Shown in pieces: positions 48,635 to 56,735 of a DNA stretch of 64,000 nt. Within the stretch, counting starts at the first letter, position 1; each line of letters begins with the position of its first letter. Origin of the DNA: Nakamurella panacisegetis (GTDB taxonomy: Bacteria; Actinomycetota; Actinomycetes; Mycobacteriales; Nakamurellaceae); NCBI RefSeq assembly GCF_900104535.1, contig NZ_LT629710.1, forward strand, positions 2,108,001 through 2,172,000, given 5' to 3'. A program made the translations under genes and the position numbers. Below the pieces are notes generated by a model. The model had not been told where the DNA came from. It ran no database searches and saw only the letters and a program-made list of their open reading frames with translations.

Positions 48635-49882
48635 CTACTCGCCGAGGCCGATGGTCACGTCCCCCGCCGCGAGGTCGACCTCGGTCAGGATGCTCGATGG
48701 CACCCGGAACACCCGGCCCGGTGCGGCCGGCCACCACAGCCGTTTCCGGGCGACGATCCGGCCGTTCTGCCGGATCACCACCAGGGGGAAGGGCACGTAC
48801 CGATCGCTCCACACCAGCAGCCGTCCCCGGGGTGGTTCCGGATCGGACCCGCGGAGTACGCCCGGGCTGGCCCACCTCAACGGAGCCGCGGCGCGCAGCC
48901 GGGTCCGGTCGGCGGCGGGACGGGAGCCGCTCAGGTGGGCCAGGACGTGCTCGGCCACCGCGGCCCCGTCCAGGGCGGCCACATCGGCCGTGTCGACCGG
49001 GTGCACGAGGTTGCCGATGGCGAACACGCCGGGGCGACTGGTCCGCAGGGCCGGGTCCACCAGCGGTCCGCGGCTGGCCCGGTCGAGGTCGAGTCCGCCC
49101 GCGCGGGCCAACTCGTTGTCGGGGATCCAGTCGCCGGTGAGCACCACCGTGTCGCAGGCGACGGTGCGGCGCTCGCCGGTGTCGATGTTCTCGATCTCGA
49201 CCCCGGTGACCTGCCCGCGACCGATGATGCGGCTGATCCGGGTCCGGGTGGCCACCGTGGTGCGCAGCCAGGGGACGCCGATCCGGGAGAAAAGCCAGTA
49301 GGCGTCGGGCTTGGGGTATTCGGTGGTCATCAGGACGGTGCGGCAGCCGGCCTGCCGGAGGGTCATCGCGGCCGAGAAGCTGACCAGCTCCGATCCGACG
49401 ACGACGGCCCGTCGCCCCACCGATCCGTGCTTGAGGTGCACGACGTTCTGCAGGTGACCGGTGGTGTACACGCCGCCGGCCCGGTCGCCCGGGATCAGCC
49501 GGGCGGCCCGCGGCCGTTCCCGGGCTCCGGTGGCCAGTACAACGGCCTCGGCGGTGACGGTGATGCGGCCGCCCGGTGTGGTGACGGACAGGCTCAGATC
49601 GCCGGCCCAGTCGGTCACCGTCGCGTTCTCCATGACGATCGCGCCGGCCCGCAACGCCGTGTCCCGCAGGGCCTTGGCGTAGCGCGGTCCGCTCAGGAAG
49701 CGGTGCCGGTCGCGCAGTCCGTAGCCGGGATGGTCGCTGTGCCGGGGAATACCTCCGGCCACCGATTCGCGTTCCAGTACGAGTACCTGACCGTTCACCC
49801 GGGGGGCGAGTTCGGCGGCGGCGCGCAGTCCGGCCGGGCCGCCGCCGACGATCAGCACCGTCGGGCTCAGGGCGGTGGTCAT
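48635..49882 (-). CDS. NAD(P)/FAD-dependent oxidoreductase (GlpB-like partner)
   Basis: 415 residues of the pyridine nucleotide-disulfide type: LIVGGGPAGLRAAAELAP (FAD), VVLATGARERPRAARLIPG, VVVGSELVSFSAAMTL (NAD(P) domain) and GVFAIGNLVHPVDTADVAALDG. The C-terminal 80 residues after the fold (RLLVWSDRYVPFPLVVIRQN) may substitute for the separate DUF1667 protein that often follows such genes. It is coupled by ATGA to the GlpA-like gene. Together they likely form a sugar- or polyol-phosphate dehydrogenase complex. Confidence 0.8.
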   Translation of the reverse strand: MTTALSPTVLIVGGGPAGLRAAAELAPRVNGQVLVLERESVAGGIPRHSDHPGYGLRDRHRFLSGPRYAKALRDTALRAGAIVMENATVTDWAGDLSLSVTTPGGRITVTAEAVVLATGARERPRAARLIPGDRAGGVYTTGHLQNVVHLKHGSVGRRAVVVGSELVSFSAAMTLRQAGCRTVLMTTEYPKPDAYWLFSRIGVPWLRTTVATRTRISRIIGRGQVTGVEIENIDTGERRTVACDTVVLTGDWIPDNELARAGGLDLDRASRGPLVDPALRTSRPGVFAIGNLVHPVDTADVAALDGAAVAEHVLAHLSGSRPAADRTRLRAAAPLRWASPGVLRGSDPEPPRGRLLVWSDRYVPFPLVVIRQNGRIVARKRLWWPAAPGRVFRVPSSILTEVDLAAGDVTIGLGE

Positions 49883-51279
49883 GTCCGGTCCCGGCCCGAG
49901 GTCCGCAGGAGTTCGTCGATCTCGGCGCCACAGAAGAAGCCCTGGCAGCGGCCGTTCTGGGCGCGGGTCCGACGACGCAGTCCGTTCAGGCCGCGTGGCG
50001 GGATCGGCGTGCGCATCGTGTCCCGGATCTCGCCGGCGGTGACCCGCTCGCAGAAGCACACGATCCGCCCGTAGGCCGGGTCGGCGGCGATCCGGTCCGC
50101 GTCCTGGTACGGCCGGGTGAAGGCCTCGCCGATGTTCGGCATCCGCGGCGGGGCGGGCAGGTCGGCCCGGGCCGCCGCGGTCATGTGGCCGCCGGTTCGC
50201 AGCGCCTCGTCCACGTACTCGCCGATGGCCAGGCTCGCGGTCAGGCCGGTCGAGCGGATGCCGCCGACCAGCACGTACCGCTGGGCGTCATCGATCTCGA
50301 TGAGGTAGTCCGGGTGGCTGCCGGCCGCGCGCAGGCCGGCGTAGCTCGCCGTCACCTCCTCCTGGAGGAGTTGCGGCATCAGCTGCCGGCCCTTGCCGAG
50401 CAGGAACTCCAGACCGGCCTCGGACGTGGCGGTGTCGCCCCGGTCGGTCAGATCCTCCGAGGTCGGGCCGAGCATCACGTTGCCGTAGATGGTCGGGCTG
50501 ATCAGAACCCCCTTCCCGCGCGAGGTGGGCACCGGCAGGACGATCTTGTCGGCCAGCGCGCGGGACTGCTTGTCGTACACCAGGAGTTCGCCCCGGCGCG
50601 GGGTGATGGTGAAGCGGTGGTGACCGAACATCGCATCGATGACGTCACCGCCGAGACCGGCCGCATTGATCACCCACCGGGCCCGCACGTCGCCGCCGGT
50701 GGTCCGCAGGGTGGTGGCGTCGTCGGCGACCTCGACCGCGATGACCCGGTGCTCGAGCAGCAGGGCGGCGCCGCGGCCGACCGCTTCGGTGGCCAGCGCC
50801 AGATTGGTGGTCCAGGTGCAGGTGATCGACTCGTCCGGAACGGACAGGCCGCCGAGCGCCCCGGTCCCCAGATGCGGTAGCTGCCGGTAGATCTCGTCCG
50901 CACTGAGCAGGACGCAGTGGTGGTAGCCGTTCTGCTCCGCCTTGGTCCGCAGGCCGGGCAGGGCGTCGAGTTGCTCGGCGTCCCAGGCCACCAGAATGGC
51001 GCCGGTGCGTTCCACCGGAATGCCGGTGGCCCGCGCGTACTCCGACAGCAGGTGGTAGCCGCGGCGCACCAGCCGTGACTCGAGAGTGCCCGGTGTTGCG
51101 TCGAACCCGGTGTGCAGGATCGCGGTGTTCGCCTTGCTGGTGCCGTCCCCGACGTCGTCGCGGGCCTCGATGATCACCGTCGTGAGTTCGTATCCGGAGA
51201 GTTGCCGGGCGATGGCCGCCCCGACCAGGCCGGCCCCGATGACGGCGACGTCGAACGGGGCACCCTCGTCGGGCGTCAT
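49879..51279 (-). CDS. FAD-dependent glycerol-3-phosphate dehydrogenase-like protein with BFD-type Fe-S domain
   Basis: 466 residues. DAO fold: FDVAVIGAGLVGAAIARQLSG (FAD), KANTAILHTGFDATPGTLES, VINAAGLGGDVIDAMFG, and GGIRSTGLTASLAIGEYV. A C-terminal bacterioferritin-ferredoxin-like domain carries CFCERVTAGEI and GRCQGFFC, four Cys for a [2Fe-2S] cluster. This arrangement is that of alternative anaerobic-type G3P dehydrogenases that work with a GlpB-like flavoprotein. ATG 51279 overlaps the kinase stop; the frame to 51339 is not needed. Substrate depends on what the unusual upstream kinase phosphorylates. Confidence 0.85.
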   Translation of the reverse strand: MTPDEGAPFDVAVIGAGLVGAAIARQLSGYELTTVIIEARDDVGDGTSKANTAILHTGFDATPGTLESRLVRRGYHLLSEYARATGIPVERTGAILVAWDAEQLDALPGLRTKAEQNGYHHCVLLSADEIYRQLPHLGTGALGGLSVPDESITCTWTTNLALATEAVGRGAALLLEHRVIAVEVADDATTLRTTGGDVRARWVINAAGLGGDVIDAMFGHHRFTITPRRGELLVYDKQSRALADKIVLPVPTSRGKGVLISPTIYGNVMLGPTSEDLTDRGDTATSEAGLEFLLGKGRQLMPQLLQEEVTASYAGLRAAGSHPDYLIEIDDAQRYVLVGGIRSTGLTASLAIGEYVDEALRTGGHMTAAARADLPAPPRMPNIGEAFTRPYQDADRIAADPAYGRIVCFCERVTAGEIRDTMRTPIPPRGLNGLRRRTRAQNGRCQGFFCGAEIDELLRTSGRDRT

Positions 51280-52688
51280 CGGGACACCGCGGCGGACATC
51301 CAGCGGGACCGGAAGTCGGTCGCGCGGGCGGCGCTCCACTGTGGTTCGTAGGTGGTGACGGGCTGCCAGGCGATCACCGCGTCGGGCAGCTCGAGCGTCG
51401 GGTCCATGGCCATCCGAGCCAACGCGGCGGCGCCCAGCGGGGTGGCGTGGGGGGACGGGTAGATGTCGATCGGGATCTGCATCAGGTCGGCCACCGCCTG
51501 CATCAGGACCCGGCTGCGGGTCAGGCCGCCGTCGGCCCGCAGGCGCTGCAGCGGCACCGCGGCATCCTGGCCGACCAGCCGCCCGAGTTCGGCCACCTGA
51601 GCGGCAATGCCCTGCAGCACAGCCAGGACGATGTGCTCACGCCCGGTCGAGAGCGTCATGCCGGTCAGAGTGGCGGTGGCATCCGGTCGCCACCAGGGCG
51701 CGGCCAGGCCGGCGAAGGCCGGAACGCAGAGCACTCCGCCGGCGTCCGGCGCGGCCGCCCCGTCCAACTCGGCGGCCGAGCCGATCAGGCCGAGCTGTTC
51801 GAGCCACCGCACGGCCGATGCCGCGGTGTACACCTGGCCGTCGAAGCAGTAGGTCGGGTCGCCCTTGATACTCCACGCGACCGACGCGGCCAGGCCGGCC
51901 GCCGACCGGGTGGCGGTGCGGCCGGTGTTGGCCAGCAGGAAGGCGCCGGTGCCGAAGGTGCACTTGACGTCGCCTGCGGTCAGGCAGCTCTCGGCGAGCA
52001 GGGCCGCCTGCTGGTCGACGACCAGACCACCGACCGGCGTCCGTCGCCCGAAAGCGTCGGTGTGGCCGGCGATCTCGTCATTGCCCAGGATCCGCGGCCG
52101 GGCCTCGGACTCCAGGTCGAACAACTCGAGCAGGTCGTCGTCCCAGTCGGTGGTGTCCAGATCGGTGACCAGCGAGCGGCTGGCGGTGGACACGTCGGTG
52201 ACGAATTCGCCGGTCAGTTCGTGCAACAGCCAGGTGTCGGAGGTGGTGACCACCCCGGCGGCGGTGACGTTCCGCCGCAGCCAGGCCTGTTTCGGGGCGG
52301 AGAAGTAGGGGTCGAGCACCAGGCCGGTCCGGGCCGCGATGGTGGCCGCCTGCCGGGACAGGCCGGCGCAGACACTGTCGGCCCGGCGGTCCTGCCAGAC
52401 GATCATCGGCGACAACGGGGCTCCGGTGACCGGGTCCCAGGCCAGGACCGTCTCTCCCTGGTTGGCCAGGGTGACCACGTCGACCGGCGTCGGCGACTGC
52501 GCGATCGCCGCCCGCCCGGCGGTCAGCACCGAATCCAGCAGGGCCTGCGGATCCTGTTCGACCCCGCCACCGGGTAGGTATCGAGGCCGGATGGTCACCT
52601 CGGCCAGGCCCAGGATCTCGTCGTCCGGCCCGACCACGATCGCCTTCGTACCCGACGTGCCCTGGTCGATCGCCAGCACCGTCGTCAT
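51276..52688 (-). CDS. GlpK-like FGGY kinase with altered glycerol motif
   Basis: 470 residues, nearest in layout to glycerol kinase: TVLAIDQGTSGTKAIVVG, GGLVVDQQAALLAESC with the catalytic Asp, TFGTGAFLLANTG and RADGGLTRSRVLMQAVADL. In glycerol kinases the segment NQRETT binds glycerol through its Arg; here it is NQGETV (76-81), with Gly in place of Arg, and GAPYWD becomes AAPWWR. So glycerol may not be the substrate, and erythritol or another polyol or ketose is possible. It overlaps the deoR and flavoprotein genes by four bases each. Confidence 0.82.
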   Translation of the reverse strand: MTTVLAIDQGTSGTKAIVVGPDDEILGLAEVTIRPRYLPGGGVEQDPQALLDSVLTAGRAAIAQSPTPVDVVTLANQGETVLAWDPVTGAPLSPMIVWQDRRADSVCAGLSRQAATIAARTGLVLDPYFSAPKQAWLRRNVTAAGVVTTSDTWLLHELTGEFVTDVSTASRSLVTDLDTTDWDDDLLELFDLESEARPRILGNDEIAGHTDAFGRRTPVGGLVVDQQAALLAESCLTAGDVKCTFGTGAFLLANTGRTATRSAAGLAASVAWSIKGDPTYCFDGQVYTAASAVRWLEQLGLIGSAAELDGAAAPDAGGVLCVPAFAGLAAPWWRPDATATLTGMTLSTGREHIVLAVLQGIAAQVAELGRLVGQDAAVPLQRLRADGGLTRSRVLMQAVADLMQIPIDIYPSPHATPLGAAALARMAMDPTLELPDAVIAWQPVTTYEPQWSAARATDFRSRWMSAAVSR

Positions 52689-53467
52689 CGGGTCGCACCT
52701 TCGGCCACGATCACTCGCCCGCCCCCGTCCTCGATGGCCGCACGGATGTCACCTGGCGGTTCCTCGTCGGTGATCAGCCCGGCCAGCCCGCGCAGGGCGA
52801 CCACGCGATGACGGGCGATCCGGCCCAGTTTGGTGGCGTCGGCCAGCACGAAGGCGGCGGCGGCGTTCCGGATGATCGTCCGGCGCACGGCCGCCTCGTC
52901 CAGGTGGTAGTCGGTCAGTCCGGCGTCGGCATGAACCCCGCCGGATCCGAGAAAGGCGACGTCGGAATAGAAGTCGGCGAAGAACTCGGCCGTCGAGCCG
53001 TTGGACAGGGCCAGGTCCCCCGGCCGCAGGCGGCCCCCGGAGACGAGCACCTCGGCATCCGGCCGATGGGACAGTTCGACCGCGGCGAGCAGCGAACAGG
53101 TGGCCACGGTGCCGTTGAAGGCGGCGGGGAGAGATCGGGCGACGGCCAGTGCCGTGGTGCCGACGTCGACGACCAGAGTGCCTCCGGGCGGGGCCAGCGC
53201 CGCGGCGGCCCGTCCGATCCGCTCCTTGGCCACCGCGGCCAGGCCGGTGCGGTCGACGAAGGCCGGTTCCTGCCCGGTGAGACTCGGCAGGCCGATCGCG
53301 GCGCCGCCGCGGATCCGGGTCAGAGCGCCCTGCTGTTCCAGCGTCACCAGATCGCGGCGGATGGTCTCGGCCGACACCTCGAGCTGGTGGGCCAGCTCCT
53401 CGGTGCTGGCCACCGTGGCTGCCCGCAGGCTCGACACGATGCGGGTATGGCGTTCGGCGACGAGCAC
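52685..53467 (-). CDS. DeoR/GlpR family repressor
   Basis: 260 residues. N-terminal winged helix: RHTRIVSSLRAATVASTEELAHQLEVSAETIRRDL, then the sugar-phosphate-sensing DeoRC domain (LVVDVGTTALAVARSLP, FLGSGGVHADAGLTDYH, LADATKLGR). Start GTG/ATG at 53467. First gene of the operon with the kinase and two flavoproteins, so it presumably represses them until a phosphorylated polyol accumulates. The gap of about 100 bases to the divergent arsR gene should hold its promoter. Confidence 0.9.
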   Translation of the reverse strand: MLVAERHTRIVSSLRAATVASTEELAHQLEVSAETIRRDLVTLEQQGALTRIRGGAAIGLPSLTGQEPAFVDRTGLAAVAKERIGRAAAALAPPGGTLVVDVGTTALAVARSLPAAFNGTVATCSLLAAVELSHRPDAEVLVSGGRLRPGDLALSNGSTAEFFADFYSDVAFLGSGGVHADAGLTDYHLDEAAVRRTIIRNAAAAFVLADATKLGRIARHRVVALRGLAGLITDEEPPGDIRAAIEDGGGRVIVAEGATR

Positions 53468-53571
53468 GTCAGCCGAGCCGAACCGATGGCCGTGGAATCA
53501 TGTGGGGAAGTATGGAGTTCTGTGGCGCGGTGGGTCAAGGGCGGGCGACCTTCTGATGCCAGGATGGGTCC

Positions 53572-53943
53572 ATGGACTCCTCGTCGGACCGGACCGACCC
53601 GCCACCGGACGACGCGCGGGTGGCGCAGGCCCGGGTGGCGCTCGACGAGGCCGGCGAGCTCCGCACCTGGGCCGTGCGGTTCGGCCTGATGGGCGACGAG
53701 AACCGGTTGAAGATCCTGTTGGCCCTGCATCGCGCGCCGGGCATCACCGTCGGCGACCTGGCCCAGGCGGTCGGGATGAGCGACAACGCCGCCTCGCACG
53801 CGCTGTCTGCGCTCCGCATCGCCGGGGTGGTGGCCGGGTCCCGCGACGGGCGGTTCCGTCGGTGGGCGATCACCGATCAGGAGATCCACAGCATCCTGCA
53901 CCAGACCGGGGCCAGTCACTCGGAGTTGCATCCACAGCACTGA
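53572..53943 (+). CDS. ArsR/SmtB metal sensor, NmtR/KmtR-like
   Basis: 123 residues. Winged helix GDENRLKILLALHRAPGITVGDLAQAVGMSDNAASHALSAL, with the DNA-recognition helix MSDNAASHAL. The C-terminal helix and tail are rich in acidic and histidine residues: DQEIHSILHQTGASHSELHPQH, with Asp/His spacing like the alpha-5 and tail nickel/cobalt sites of mycobacterial NmtR/KmtR. There are no cysteines for thiol-type sensing. A nickel/cobalt permease gene follows, and a palindrome between them is a likely operator. Confidence 0.85.
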   Translation: MDSSSDRTDPPPDDARVAQARVALDEAGELRTWAVRFGLMGDENRLKILLALHRAPGITVGDLAQAVGMSDNAASHALSALRIAGVVAGSRDGRFRRWAITDQEIHSILHQTGASHSELHPQH

Positions 53944-53977
53944 CCGATGACTGCCCGGCGTTCCCGGCGGACGAAAT

Positions 53978-53995
53978 AACACATGCGCATCTGTT
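53978..53995. promoter_or_regulatory. Candidate ArsR operator before the NiCoT gene
   Basis: AACACATGCGCATCTGTT is palindromic at 16 of 18 positions: AACA and TGTT arms around a perfect ATGCGCAT core. TACATT at 54015-54020 fits a -10 element, placing the operator over the -35 region of the permease gene. It lies between the ArsR gene and the permease. Confidence 0.6.
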
Positions 53996-54061
53996 CCGAT
54001 GACGAATGTGGGCCTACATTGACATCGTGTTCCTCTGCGCTGAAGAAACCCCGGGCCCGGC

Positions 54062-55192
54062 GTGACCACTCCGCCGGCGGTCCCGGCCGAGACCTCCGGA
54101 TCCGGCTTCGCACAGTTCCGCGCGGCGCTGACCCGACGTGATCGACGAACCCTGACCGGCATGTACGGGTTCATCGTGCTGTTGCACCTGGTCGGTTTCG
54201 GCGTGCTGTTCTTCCTGGTCGTACCGCGGTCGTACGACCTCGGCGGCACCACCGGCGTGTACGGGGCCGGGCTCGGGGTGCTGGCCTACACCTTCGGACT
54301 GCGGCATGCGTTCGACGCCGACCACATCGCCGCCGTCGACAACACCACCCGAAAGCTGCTGGAGAACAAGGAGTCCAAACCGCTGGCGGTGGGTTTCTGG
54401 TTCTCCCTCGGCCATTCGAGCGTGGTGTTCGCCCTGACGTTCCTGCTGTCGGTGGGGGTCAAGGCGGTCGCGGGTGAGGTGACCGACGGTGGCTCGGAAC
54501 TGCACTCCATCACCGGCGTGGTCGGAGCTTCGGTGTCCGGCGTGTTCCTGTGGGTGCTCGGCGTGCTCAACCTGGTGGTGCTGGTCGGCATCATCCGGGT
54601 GTTCCGCCGGATGCGGTCCGGCGAGTACGACGAGCAGGAGCTCCAGGCCCAGTTGGACAAGCGGGGCTTCATGAACCGCTTTCTCGGTGGTCTCACCCGG
54701 TCCGTCTCCAAGCCGTGGCACATCTATCCGGTCGGAGTGCTGTTCGGGCTCGGGTTCGACACGGCGACCGAGGTGGGGCTGCTCGTCCTGGCCGGCGGTG
54801 CGGCCGCCTTCAACCTGCCCTTCTACGCGATCCTGGTGCTGCCCATCCTGTTCGCCGCCGGGATGACGCTGATGGACACCACGGACGGGGTGTTCATGAA
54901 CGTCGCCTACAGCTGGGCCTTCGCCAAGCCGGTACGAAAGGTGTTCTACAACATCACGATCACCTCGTTGAGCGTCGTCGTGGCGCTGGTCATCGGCACC
55001 ATCGAACTGTGCGGGGTGCTGGTCGGCCAGACCCATCTGAGATCGGGGCCTTTGGTCTGGGTGGCCGATATCCCGCTGGACTACGCCGGCTACGGCATCG
55101 TCGTCCTGTTCGTCGTGTCCTGGCTGGTGGCCCTGTTGATCTGGCGGTTCGGCCGTATTGAGGAGAAGTGGTCGGACCGGCCGGTCAGTTGA
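54062..55192 (+). CDS. NiCoT family nickel/cobalt permease (HoxN/NixA)
   Basis: High-affinity uptake permease of 376 residues with about eight membrane helices. The family signature RHAFDADHIAAVDNTTRKLL lies in helix II, followed by GFWFSLGHSSVVF (helix III) and LGFDTATEVGLL (helix V). The start is GTG 54062 with no clear ribosome site. It lies 118 bases after the ArsR gene. Nickel or cobalt specificity cannot be decided here; no urease or hydrogenase genes are nearby. The stop overlaps the convergent membrane-protein gene by eight bases. Confidence 0.92.
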   Translation: MTTPPAVPAETSGSGFAQFRAALTRRDRRTLTGMYGFIVLLHLVGFGVLFFLVVPRSYDLGGTTGVYGAGLGVLAYTFGLRHAFDADHIAAVDNTTRKLLENKESKPLAVGFWFSLGHSSVVFALTFLLSVGVKAVAGEVTDGGSELHSITGVVGASVSGVFLWVLGVLNLVVLVGIIRVFRRMRSGEYDEQELQAQLDKRGFMNRFLGGLTRSVSKPWHIYPVGVLFGLGFDTATEVGLLVLAGGAAAFNLPFYAILVLPILFAAGMTLMDTTDGVFMNVAYSWAFAKPVRKVFYNITITSLSVVVALVIGTIELCGVLVGQTHLRSGPLVWVADIPLDYAGYGIVVLFVVSWLVALLIWRFGRIEEKWSDRPVS

Positions 55193-56735
55193 CCCGCTGA
55201 ACGGCCACGTAACCGGCGTCGGAGAAGATCTGCCGATAGGTCACGCCCGGGTGCTGTCGCTCCGCCCAGGCGACCACGTCCGGTCCGCGGTTGTCGCTGT
55301 GCAGGTCGATCACGACGTAGTCCGGCACCACGGCGCCGATGTTGAGGAACCAGTAGACGTCGTAGTCCGTGGCCAGATGGGTCGACAGTCCCATGTTGGT
55401 CTCCACCGTCGATCCCTTCGGGATCAGCGCGGTCAGTTGTCGTTCCGCCGCGGCCGCCGGCCCGGGGTGATAGGTGTCCGCCTTGAACAGGTTGAACAGC
55501 GGTAACTGCAGACACAGGACCAGCGCCACGCCCAGGGCCAGCGTCGGGACGTGTTCGGTGTACCGCCGCACGGCCGCGGCCGCCGGACGTTCGGACGGAT
55601 GCCGCCCCACCCGCTCGATACCGTCGATCATGGCCACGAACACGATCGGCATGAGGATCAACGAGTAGTGGAAGTTGGTCCCCCAGTAGGTGGAGTCGAT
55701 CCCGACCCAGCGCCAGGCCAGGGTCGGCAGCGCGAGGAGTACCCACGGTGAGCGCAGGGCCAGGAACCCGGTGATTCCGAAGGTCAGCAGCAGGGTGACC
55801 GTCTTCAGATCCCAGCCGCTGGCGAAGGTCTGGGCCATGCCGGGGCCGCCGCCCAGGCTGACGTTGTCCCAGTAGTCGAACGAGCCGGTGGCGTTGAACG
55901 CCGGGATCACCACGAACAGAATCAGGGCGGTGCCGGCGATGCCGATACCGGCCAGGACGATCCCGAGCCGGCGCGCACCCACGATGATCAGCACCACGCC
56001 GATCGCGGCCAGGGTGACGCCCAGGTCCTCCTTGACCAGCAACAGCGGGAGCGACCAGGCGGCAACGGCGCGCCAACGGCGCCGGAGGAACGCCTCGCCG
56101 GCGAACGCGATCAACGGGGCCGCGAACGCCACCTCGTGGAAGTCGGTGTAGACGGCCGACTGCAGGCCGAAGGAGATGCTGTACGCGACGGCGACCGCGC
56201 AGCCGGCGGCCGGTCCGAGATGGCGCAGCGCGGCCCGGGCGACCGGGATGATCGACGCCGCGATCAACACCGCCTGGGCCACCAGCAGGGTCTGGGCGTG
56301 GGGAAACAACCGATAGAACGGGGCGACGAGCGCGATGACGGGCGAGAAGTGATCGCCCAGGATGTTGTACCCGGGGCCCTTGATGTCCACGATCGGGGCC
56401 CGGAAGTGAGCGTAGGCCCGGATCGCCTGCTCGAAGATGGCGTTGTCCCAGGAGGGCGTGGAGATCAGTGCGAACCGGGTCAGGGAGAGCAGGGCGTACG
56501 CGCCGGCCAGCAGCACGGCCAGGACATACGGCAACCACCGGAGCGACGAACGCATGGTGTCCGGCGTATCGACCCGCTCGATCGCTGGTGTCTCCACCCG
56601 CCGCCTCCGCCCCTTGTGCCGTCCGACGTGAATCCCCCGGCGCCCACTGAACCACATCGGATGTGGGCGAACCAGAAACTCGGCGGATGCTGCCGGGGGT
56701 GGAGGGGCCGTCGTGGGTGGGCGCCGGCCGGACAA
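55185..56735 (-). CDS. DUF2079-type polytopic membrane protein
   Basis: 516 residues in this frame, about ten membrane helices, GT-C-like layout: first helix WLPYVLAVLLAGAYALLSL, then TPSWDNAIFEQAIRAYAHFRAPIVDIKGPGYNILGDHFSPV, the conserved extracellular loop of DUF2079 proteins, and a soluble C-terminal domain (VPDYVVIDLHSDNRGPDVVAW). The true start is probably nearer ATG 56555 (RSSLRWLPYV) or GTG 56597, since the upstream 60 residues are Pro/Arg-rich and overlap the promoter of the divergent gene. Function unknown, probably a membrane glycosyltransferase. Confidence 0.75.
   Translation of the reverse strand: MSGRRPPTTAPPPPAASAEFLVRPHPMWFSGRRGIHVGRHKGRRRRVETPAIERVDTPDTMRSSLRWLPYVLAVLLAGAYALLSLTRFALISTPSWDNAIFEQAIRAYAHFRAPIVDIKGPGYNILGDHFSPVIALVAPFYRLFPHAQTLLVAQAVLIAASIIPVARAALRHLGPAAGCAVAVAYSISFGLQSAVYTDFHEVAFAAPLIAFAGEAFLRRRWRAVAAWSLPLLLVKEDLGVTLAAIGVVLIIVGARRLGIVLAGIGIAGTALILFVVIPAFNATGSFDYWDNVSLGGGPGMAQTFASGWDLKTVTLLLTFGITGFLALRSPWVLLALPTLAWRWVGIDSTYWGTNFHYSLILMPIVFVAMIDGIERVGRHPSERPAAAAVRRYTEHVPTLALGVALVLCLQLPLFNLFKADTYHPGPAAAAERQLTALIPKGSTVETNMGLSTHLATDYDVYWFLNIGAVVPDYVVIDLHSDNRGPDVVAWAERQHPGVTYRQIFSDAGYVAVQRVN

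Noticed and set aside
53944-54061. Cobalamin or NiCo riboswitch before the nickel/cobalt permease
   Set aside because: The 118-base gap is too short and shows only the ArsR-type palindrome, no B12-box or paired-helix pattern.
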